DNA of 64,000 nt. It comes from Letharia columbiana (Eukaryota > Ascomycota > Lecanoromycetes > Lecanorales > Parmeliaceae). Positions 56,376-64,000 of this stretch are shown piece after piece. The translations under genes were made by a program, and so were the position numbers. The notes beneath the pieces were generated by a model. It was not told the DNA's origin. It did no database searches and saw nothing but the letters and a program-made list of their open reading frames with translations. How positions within the stretch are numbered: position 1 is the first letter of the stretch; each line of letters begins with the position of its first letter. The DNA is taken from NCBI RefSeq assembly GCF_014066305.1, contig NW_023501049.1, forward strand, positions 1,015,001 through 1,079,000, in the 5' to 3' direction.

Positions 56376-56855
56376 ATGGATATCAGCCACGAGAGTACGG
56401 CCAAGGCTGCAACTGTGTCCGAGGATCAAGAACCTTTCAAGCATCAGCTCCTCAGAGAACGTGGACGTTCGAACAGCCCAGTGGTGGTCTACGATTGTGA
56501 CCAGAAGACTGTGCAAGTACGGAGTAAGAAGAATGTTGGTCTGTAGCTCCCTTCGACCATTGATTGGTTCGCAAATTGACGTCAATGAATTCCAGAATCG
56601 GAAGACAACTATCAAAAAGTTAAACTTCCCGCAAGGAGCAAACAGGTCACACTTTTCGTCGACGAAGAAACACAATCGAAGCTGACGACTCGGAGTACGG
56701 GGCATGATGGTCAGAGCAACGTTTTGCTTGCGCAACTGTACCTCGATCGTTTGGGCCTCTATGGCCAGATCTTCCGCTTCTTAGGTCTGCTATCGACTCT
56801 GTATGTGATGAATGCAGGACCGTTAAGTGAGACATCATCTCAGACTATTGTTTGA
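56376..56855 (+). CDS. Unrecognised two-exon protein, 135 residues
   Basis: Exon 1 (56376-56523) starts MDISHESTAKAATVSEDQEP and reaches SPVVVYDCDQKTVQVR. The intron 56524-56595 (GTAAGA..TTCCAG, 72 bases) joins in phase to exon 2 (56596-56855), KVKLPARSKQVTLFVDEETQ, NVLLAQLYLDRLGLYGQIF, FLGLLSTLYVM, then the stop. The individual pieces are under 60 codons, so it is easy to miss. A C-terminal hydrophobic helix may anchor it in a membrane. No family is recognised; the splice and reading frame are the main support. Confidence 0.45.
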
Positions 56856-58291
56856 AAGTGCAGGACGGCAAGGGTGGGTTTCTTTGTGGCTGTGCGGGCA
56901 GGCTGGTTCGTGACCTGCAGCCTTAGTTATGTACATCTTGTAATCAGTTGGAGGATGAAAGGTTGTATGCCAAGTCGCAAGAATGTCGAGTTATGATGCC
57001 TTGGTATCGGCGTATACAACATCATTAGGTTGAGGAGTTGAGGGAAGTTACAGTGGAAAGAGTGGGAATTTACACTTTGACAATCGAAAGAACTACCACA
57101 GCCGTAGGAGTGGGCATCGGATATGGAATTCAAAAGCGAAAGAAGCAGTCGTAATTGAAAGAGAAAGAGATTTTTAGCCTGAATGCTGGTCCTCTTCCAG
57201 GCGAACTGATGCAGATGAACCTTGGATGCGCTAAAAATCCTTAGCTTGGCTCCCCACACCGCTAAAATACCATAGGTACGGTAAGGAAGGTACTAGTCTA
57301 GTACTTGTAACCTGATGAGGCCTTTGAGGGCCTCTCCGCAGTGCATGAGCTCTAGTGGATCTCATGTCTGTTAAGACACGATACAGAGTGCGGTAAGCGT
57401 CAACGGTCTCATTTATATGTAGGATGGAAAACAATAAATCACTTCATTATCCCACTATTCCGTTGTACATAATTGGCTGACCTACTTCTTGCTAGGCCCC
57501 AGTGTTCGACGCCCAACTTTTCGAGTTGATCAGATTTCAAAGCCACGTGGGGTTCTATCTGCTTGTACTTACCGAGAATTTCTTCATAGGTACAAGTCGC
57601 CACGACGTCAACGAAGACTCAGTCTACAACTAATCCTAGCTTTATCAAAGTAGGTAGAGTAGAGACTGAGCAGACGCCAACGGCTGTAACCAGACTGTGA
57701 AAAGGGGAGTTCGACTCTTACATGCAGCTATCAGAGAATGTCGCAGCCACAGTGGTAGAGACTCCTTGAATGTTGATCACATGAGCACGAAGTCCCAAGT
57801 GTATCGTCCATGGAGCAGCTGTTCAGACTGTTTCTGCCCATCGATTGTCAACTTCTCTTGGCTTGTCAACTATGAGTGCACAAAATCTGAAAGATGCTGG
57901 TACACAGCGGCTCATCGGCTATCAGACTCTGCCAGTTGGCAGTCCTAACGTATTATCTTCGAAGAGTTTTAATTCCACAAAATGCGCAGGAAGGAGCCAT
58001 TCTTCATGGTCTTCGAGGACATTCAACATGGTTCCTGAGTCTCGGCCTCTGATTGGGTACCTGAGACTTTCACATTGCCTTTGTAAGCAAGCGATTTATA
58101 TACAAGGGGCATCCAAGTCTATGTTATGCCGAACCATGAAGCTCAAACGGTATCCTGTTATGAAGACTCCTAAAGCGCCGCGCTAGCAACACGCAGATGC
58201 AGAAGCCAAATGGCAAAATGGCTCGCCATGATGAGCAAGCCAGTCATTATACAATGTATCGGAAGTGTACATCTCGTTCGATTCTAAGACT
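56856..58291. other. Intergenic, no supported gene
   Basis: About 1.4 kb in which short frames on both strands conflict. The right end is the 3' flank of the DUF155 gene. Confidence 0.4.
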
Positions 58292-60141
58292 TCACCAAAG
58301 ACCATCGCGGTCAGGCATGATGCACATTGGTAACCCCTTTGCTTTCGCGCCACGGGTAGAGAGAATGCCGAACCGCAGAAATACCTCAGAGCATGTTACG
58401 AAGATCGAGAGGACAATGAGGACGATGATAATCCATGTTAGGCCTGTCACAGTATTTGTTAGCTCATGTCTTAGTTTTTACCATGCTAGTTATTACAGTT
58501 CGGGAGAGACTTACGGGACATCTTGTTGTCCGCAATGGAATCTGACAGGATCTCAGCAAGGTCTAGAAAGACCCTGCAGCGTTCGTTAAGGACCTGAATC
58601 CGAGGCTTGATCTCGAGATACTCGCGGACGGCATAGTAGAGAGGGTGAAGGGTTGGTTCACTGTCCCAGAAGAAGTTGGGGACGTCAAGCATATTCGAGG
58701 ACAAGTTGACATCCACACGACTCTTGAACAGCGCGCCTAATATCTTAACGACTTCCTCCCTTTTCATACCCAGCTTTCCAGTCAAAGCTAATCGCTTTGG
58801 TACATGCTGAGCTTCGATCATCTGATTTGCCATCCTCTGCTCGAAGAAACTTAGCTTTGTACTTTGAGCGATAGCATGAGACATTGCAAGCTTGATCATA
58901 TGGTCTCCGCTCCTTAAGGTTATCATGTCATTGAAGACCCTCGGCCTGGGCGTTTCTGGCGAGTACTCGAAGTGGAATTCCTCTGTCTCGAAGTCCTCTT
59001 CTCTTTGGGCGCCATTGACCAAGGAATGTCCCGTTTCGGACTCTGAGAACGTGAGATCCGCCAAGATGTCTTTCTCCTGCCGTTCGGTGAAGTTCCAGAA
59101 CACTACCACTCCGTAAGAAAAGACGAACATCTCGGCAAATTTCAGCGCGTTGGTTGCTACCCTAGATGGACTCGTTGAGCGTGCTGGAGCTTCGTGTTCT
59201 CCGGGCCCATTGGGTCTGTACCCATTCGTGAGGTGGTCATCTTCCAATGTTTTGGGACTCTCTTCGCCCTCAGTACCTCGTACCCCGAAGCTTTCACCTC
59301 CATCTTCCTCAAAGTAGCCTTCCCCGTAATCCCGTAACTCGCTCCTCTCAATCTCCTCATCTAGGACTGCTTTCCCACCGGGACTCTTCAGCACCGGACT
59401 GCTTCTGATCCTGTAGCCTCCGCTGCCTGGCAGTAATGGAAGGTGATACACAACGTAAAGGCAGTCATCGTAGAGCTTCGTCCTTGCTGAGTGTTTCTCC
59501 TTCAGAAAGCTTGCGGTTCCTTTCAACTTGTAGGCCTGTGCGGTACAGTACGCCGTGACCCTTGCCAATTTCTCTGCTCTCCTCGCCTTCGGTAATCTTT
59601 CGGCGTAGCTCTTTCCCTTCTTGCCTCCCGTTCTCCTTAAAGCCTCTTCGTCATCCTTCGTAGGTAGCGCCACATTATCCTCATCGTAATCTGCCTTCTC
59701 CTCTATCTCTGCTTCCTCTGTCGCAGTCTCCGGTAGGAGCACCAATTTCTCGCTAACTTTAGTACTTCGTGCAGGCATCAGTTGAGGCACTAGCCGACCT
59801 GCGAGTTTGGGATCTGCGGGCCTGCCAGAGCCCGTGCGGAGGGCGCGGGGTCGAATATTTGGTTGTCGTTGTTGCATGGAGGGGATGTCGGAGGCATACT
59901 GGAGGACACTGTCGACGGTTATGAAGCGGGAATTCTGTCGCATGAGCATTTGGGCAGGGCGATTTTGAGGATTGTGCTGTTCGCGGGAGTCTGTGACCTG
60001 TAGGAGGCGAGGCGTGAGCAAAGGGAGCAAAGGGAACAAAGAGAGCTCCAAGAATACAGGTGCTTGGCTACACGTAGTTGGGCAGAGACTCACTAGAACT
60101 GATGGACCTCGCTTTGTGGCTGCTTGAGACATTGGAGGCAT
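58292..60141 (-). CDS. DUF155-family protein (RMD1/RMD8/Sif2 type)
   Basis: Three exons (60094-60141, 58515-59997, 58292-58443) encode 560 residues. Intron 1 (59998-60093) is 96 bases, in frame and hydrophobic if translated; GTGAGT..CTACAG marks it. The second intron (58444-58514) is 71 bases with GTAAGT..GACAG. The first ~190 residues are charged and disordered with a KGKSYAERLPKARRAEKL stretch. The DUF155 domain follows: RVTAYCTAQAYKLKGTASFL, DDCLYVVYHLPL, EMFVFSYGVVVFWNFTE, RSGDHMIKLAMSHAIAQSTK and KREEVVKILGALFKSRVDVN. A C-terminal helix TWIIIVLIVLSIFVTCSEVF (~514-533) anchors it. Yeast relatives are Rmd1, Rmd8 and mitochondrial Mrx10; fission yeast has Sif2. The exact role here is unknown. 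Confidence 0.9.
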
Positions 60142-61048
60142 ATTAAAGGAGTCAATGATCAGTCGAATCCACTGCCAAGAACGAGACTTTCGATATAAGT
60201 CACAAAGAGCTGGTATTTATGAGGTCTTTTCCGAGAGAAGACTAGCTTGCACCAATTACTTCCTCCGCTGATTGACCTACGACCACGACAAACTTAGGGA
60301 CACACATGATTACGGTCAAAACTTCAGCTCATAGATCCTGAGACGAGTATCACGGTAATAGCGTAATTCCATTTGCGGTGTTACATAAAATGTTGATGCC
60401 ATTAGCATGCATATAGATACAGCCATCGATGAGCGGGCTTCCTCCAACATGTTACGGACGCAGCAGAGCGATATCTCAGCTTCATTCGAGGCGGCCGATA
60501 GGGAGAAACACCAACATTAGACTATGCTTGCTTGCACTAAAGAGGACACCATCCTTATTTTCTGTGTATTTAGGATTAGATTCACGTAAGAAATGATAAA
60601 TTCGACGAAAATAAGGACTCGGGGAAGGGGTCTGATGCTCAGCACTTCCGGAAGAAGCATGACATCCGGCTCAAGCTCAGGCATACTCACCAGAAACCGA
60701 CAACAGAGCATGGTAGTCCCAATGTGGCAGGCAACAGTCCATCCGCTCAAAGTCAAGTCTGCGCTCTCTCTTCGCCAGCCTCTCTTTCTGTCGACTCTCA
60801 AAATGTCCCGTCAGTAGAAGTTTCTGGCGTTCTTTCTCATTCTGATGAGGCCAACTGTTTTCTCTCAATGCTCGGCTACTATCTAGTGGAATAAGACGAA
60901 TGTGTTGCGCGCTCCACCTCGTGAAAACGCACTGACTGACGAGACTTCATCTCAATCACAAACTTCCACACCAGCCGCCTTCTTGCTCTGCTGCCTCTAG
61001 TGTAGCACCTGCAGCAATGAGATCATCGTAGGCGGTGTAGACCTGGCT
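60142..61048. other. Intergenic, no supported gene
   Basis: Upstream region of the DUF155 gene; a minus frame at 60517-60801 has no features. Confidence 0.4.
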
Positions 61049-61413
61049 TCATTCGTGTCGTTTGAGAAGCGCCTCGAACCGCTTCTTGAACAAATTGGTG
61101 ATAGTGGATTGGGCCGTCTTTTCATCCTTAGCTTGTCGTTCCAGCTCGGTGATGTTACTCTGAGTATAGTGGTCAGCGAAATAATGGAGCAGCATATTAC
61201 AGAGCAAAAAACGGCTGAGAGTAATTACCTAACTCCCTGGTATTGTTTTTCGAGAGCAAGCTGGATAGCCTCTAATGCCTGCTCCCTCTATTCTTCCTCC
61301 GGCAGCTCGTGTTCGCGCCGTTCCTCGATTCTTGCTCTGTTCTCTTCCTCTTCAAGGATCTCCGCTACAGGCAATCTAGAATCAACTCGAGTTCCACAGA
61401 TTTCTCTCTTGCG
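61049..61413 (-). pseudogene. Relic of a coiled-coil protein 3' end
   Basis: On the minus strand the sequence reads GTRVDSRLPVAEILEEEENR, REHELPEEE, then a TAG stop, then REQALEAIQLALEKQYQGVR. After a gap it continues in another frame with ITELERQAKDEKTAQ and FKKRFEALLKRHE. Highly charged helices with heptad-like leucines indicate a former coiled coil. The internal TAG could be a CAG-to-TAG change. GTAATT..CTCAG lie at the gap (61228-61160) but the phase is off by one. No family is recognised. Confidence 0.35.
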
Positions 61414-61735
61414 TTAGAAGTTTATCGGAGAGTCCTTGCCAATATGTCTCTGCCAAAGTGCGCTCACGCACCAGCTATCTCATCAGGAAACTCTGCGTCA
61501 ACTGTAAGGTAGAAGACAAAACGGTCAGGGTACAGACACGGTCACAGTGAGTTAACAGGGGCTTATATGTTTTTATGTTAGTCAAACCTCTTATGGAAAG
61601 AGATCGTTGAATAGGATCTTGTGAGACAGCGACCAGAAGGAAAGTCCCGATGGATGCATGTGGGGAAAAGGGAGTGTTTCCACGGCGTTAAAACCAAGCT
61701 GTTATAGTTCTTCAAATAAGCTAGTTGAACGTCCT
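61414..61735. other. Intergenic, 3' flank of RAD1
   Basis: Nothing recognised between the coiled-coil relic and the RAD1 stop codon. Confidence 0.4.
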
Positions 61736-62788
61736 TTACTCGAAACGCTCTGCTTCACCAACTTCGCTCTCCTCTTCACCTTCGCCCTCTTCAGGTATAA
61801 AGGGTACAAAACGAAAGTCCACAAAGCTGAAGCCTCCACCTTCTACCTCGATCATGAATTGCAGGCTCAGCACTCCCTGTTCGTCATTTCTGATACTAAC
61901 CTTAGATGCGATGGCCATGGCTCTACTCGCACCTTTGATGAGCGAGTATTTGTATGTGTTCACTGTCCTTCTCGGTACCTGGAATGTCTCAAGCAGCTGG
62001 GGATCTTTGCTGAACTCAACAGTTGCCGAGCCCAGTGGCCCGCTAGACGAAAGCGTAAAATATGGCGCCGTAGGAGAAGAGACAATAGTCAGCCGTGTAG
62101 GAGATGTAGACGAGAGCTCGTTAATAGCATCGTGCAGCCAGCCTGCCCGCATTATGATTTTCTGTGCTATGGCGTCTTTCTGTAACGGGATCTCCTCCTG
62201 GAATTCGGGTTCGTATGTGACTAAGTTGCACGTTGTTGTCACTCCAGTTTCTTCCAAGATGATGCATAGAGGCTCGCCTGCAGCAGCATAGCTTAAGCGG
62301 CAAATACCATTCATACCCAGGATGCGGTTGTCGAAAGCTCCGGTTGGTCCACCGCGTGAAGAGAAGCCGTTGATGCCATTGTAATTTGAGTCACGGTTGG
62401 ACCAGCGATCCTTGCTTTCGTAGATGCCGAGTATTTGAAGGGTTTCGAGAAGAGATGAAAGAGATATTTGAAAGGGAGCTGGCTCAAAATCTTCAGTGTC
62501 TTCGTGGGCGGGAGGAGAGTACGTATATGCCGTAAATAGTGCTTTGTCAAGGAAGGCGATACCTGGGGCCCAAGTTAGCAACCCTGGCAGAGACAAATAC
62601 CGCATTGACAGACCTTGCATTACTTGGGACTCTTCCGTTGTGAAGCGTAGCCCTTCCTTTGTAATCTGAACATGACTTTTGGAGACGAAATTGATGCAGC
62701 GAAGAAGCTGAAAGAGCTGTCGGGCAGAACCTGAGACTGCAGTAAAGAGAGGTGCTGCATTGTCTGCATTGTCATTTGCAGAGGCCAT
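61736..62788 (-). CDS. RAD1: Rad1 checkpoint clamp subunit (9-1-1 complex)
   Basis: Two exons, 62614-62788 and 61736-62562, encode 333 residues, close to fission-yeast Rad1 (323). The intron 62563-62613 is 51 bases with GTCTGT, a GCTAAC branch and CCCCAG; because it is divisible by three it reads through, but its removal restores QVMQGIAFLDKALFTAYTY, the family sequence. Other motifs are SARQLFQLLRCINFVSKSHV, KEGLRFTTEESQV, GICRLSYAAAGEPLCIILEE, DAINELSSTSPTRLTIVSS, KGASRAMAIASKVSIRNDEQ and FVDFRFVPF. It forms the PCNA-like ring with Rad9 and Hus1 at damaged DNA. The ORF upstream of 62788 begins at TTG, so the ATG at 62788 is taken as start. Yeast calls the orthologue RAD17; the fission-yeast name is used here. 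Confidence 0.93.
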   Translation of the reverse strand: MASANDNADNAAPLFTAVSGSARQLFQLLRCINFVSKSHVQITKEGLRFTTEESQVMQGLSMRYLSLPGLLTWAPGIAFLDKALFTAYTYSPPAHEDTEDFEPAPFQISLSSLLETLQILGIYESKDRWSNRDSNYNGINGFSSRGGPTGAFDNRILGMNGICRLSYAAAGEPLCIILEETGVTTTCNLVTYEPEFQEEIPLQKDAIAQKIIMRAGWLHDAINELSSTSPTRLTIVSSPTAPYFTLSSSGPLGSATVEFSKDPQLLETFQVPRRTVNTYKYSLIKGASRAMAIASKVSIRNDEQGVLSLQFMIEVEGGGFSFVDFRFVPFIPEEGEGEEESEVGEAERFE

Positions 62789-63379
62789 GCTGCCTTTTCT
62801 TTCCGAAGCAAACACGCAGGAACTTGTAGAGATTGGCAGAAACGGAGGACCGTCAAGAGATCGATAATGAAGTAGTGTGGGTATCAAATCATAGTATTGT
62901 ACAAAGCCGACATAGCTTCCTCAGATGTGGATTAACTGGGAGTTTCTTCTCAGACGTAAACGCCGACTGCACAGATCATGAACACTGATCCAAAACTGCC
63001 AGACGGTCAGATGCGTCCTTTGTTGTATGTCCCAGCAAACTTACCCAAAAGCCAACGATGCAGGCACACCGAGAAATGGAATGTTCTTGAATGAACGATC
63101 TTCTAAAGTTTAAGTCCTGTTCTCAACATTCTGCACGGCTTCACTTACTCAGTCCGAATAGGCCAGTCAGAACGAAGGCTTCGCAAATCAGCAAAAGCTT
63201 GAAATAAATTAAGGAAGCCACCCACCTGTGAGCAAGAGAGTAAAGCCAACTAGGAACTGCCTTTCTTTGGGAACGAGAGGATAAAACGGGCTGCTAGCTG
63301 CTTCCTCCCACACCTCATTCAACGACATTGAAAACCGCGAGCCTCCGGTCAGCTAAGAATTGGGAGTGTATCCGGCACA
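62789..63379. promoter_or_regulatory. Bidirectional upstream region of RAD1 and GCN5
   Basis: The two start codons face away from each other across 591 bases, so both promoters must lie here. I see no site that I would name. Confidence 0.5.
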
Positions 63380-64000
63380 ATGGTGCGCAAGTGAGTGCTT
63401 CTGCAATTAAGAGAGTCGTGAAGGATGGCTTTGCTGATGTTCTTCTAAGGACAACTTTACCTTCCACTGCTTCTGGTCGAGCAAGCGTGCCAAGGCGCAC
63501 TAGTCCCAGGACCAGTCCGCGCCCTTATCTCCGACGGCAACGTCTTCTCTGCTGACTGGAATAGGAACACCATGCAAGATGGCGCCAATGATACTAGAGC
63601 GTGCGTAATCTGTCTGGGGAGTAAGCTACAGACTGACATGTATCCAGACACCAAGCGCAAAGCAATCGATCAGTTGGGAAGTGAAAGCCCGAGCAAGCGT
63701 GTCAAGAACTCCCATTCCGAGACAATCACACCAGAAGCCGAGGGGAAATCAAGAGTTGTCCCTTTTCCAGAGAAGGTCTGTATGATTAGTTCTATCTTGT
63801 TGGAATCGAGGGGATCTGACCAACAGCAACAGCCCGCCGTCGCGGAGGAGCGCAATGGCGAGATCGAGTTCCGGGTTGTCAACAACGATAATAGCAGGGA
63901 AAGTCTCATCATTTTGACCGGTCTGAAATGCATCTTCCAAAAGCAGCTACCCAAGATGCCAAAGGACTACATAGCTCGACTAGTCTACGACCGTACCCAT
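63380..64000 (+). CDS. GCN5: Histone acetyltransferase Gcn5 (3' part outside window)
   Basis: Exons 63380-63390, 63565-63775 and 63827 to the right edge join in phase and give the first 132 residues. The tiny first exon (MVRK) and its 174-base intron (GTGAGT, GCTGAC branch, AATAG) are the least certain part; the ATG at 63571 (MQDGAND) is an alternative start. The second exon is disordered with a basic stretch ([19 protein letters not shown]). The third reads [19 protein letters not shown] then [20 protein letters not shown] and RLVYDRTH, which is the start of the Gcn5 acetyltransferase domain and nearly identical across fungi. Gcn5 acetylates histone H3 in SAGA. The bromodomain must lie outside the window. 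Confidence 0.93.

Overview
The window is nuclear DNA from a filamentous ascomycete (Pezizomycotina), probably a dothideomycete-like mould. The evidence is short introns of about 48-190 bases with fungal GT..AG signals and CTRAY branch sites, monocistronic genes on both strands, and a set of core fungal genes. These are an omega-amidase, Nup2, a peroxisomal SCP2, the Sln1 osmosensor kinase, Rax1, a DUF155/RMD1 protein, Rad1 and Gcn5. The class-level placement is inference; the kingdom and subphylum are well supported.

Layout. 0-3.7 kb: the 5' two thirds of a major-facilitator transporter with a very long disordered N-terminus, cut by the left edge. 5.0-5.6 kb: a small cysteine-rich secreted protein. 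7.1-8.3 kb: decayed coding remains including a DUF6536 membrane protein. 10.1-11.9 kb: omega-amidase, then a convergent zinc-finger gene. 13.9-18.5 kb: nucleoporin Nup2 with a separate short first exon. 18.6-23.8 kb: gene-poor, with a worn transporter relic and one frame-broken small gene. 24.0-26.5 kb: SCP2 and an F-box protein. 27.9-41.5 kb: an accessory stretch of orphan genes, a methyltransferase pseudogene, a seven-helix rhodopsin-like protein and three diverged copies of one unrecognised family. 42.3-46.0 kb: Sln1. 47-48.3 kb: Rax1. 51-52 kb: a multi-span membrane protein. 53-55.4 kb: a patatin-like phospholipase. 55.9-56.9 kb: two small unrecognised genes. 58.3-60.1 kb: DUF155 protein. 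61.7-64 kb: RAD1 and GCN5 head to head, GCN5 cut by the right edge.

The core genes do not form a pathway. They cover osmotic signalling (Sln1), bud-site and polarity (Rax1), nuclear transport (Nup2), chromatin and checkpoint (Gcn5, Rad1) and peroxisomal lipid handling (SCP2). The most interesting local feature is the 29.7-38.8 kb stretch, where three genes share a WW-x-x-W...DGxH domain that I cannot assign to a known family. They sit among pseudogenes and orphans, which suggests lineage-specific local expansion.

Intron positions were read by eye from splice signals and reading-frame continuity. At least three introns have lengths divisible by three and lie inside long open frames, and two appear to start with GC instead of GT.
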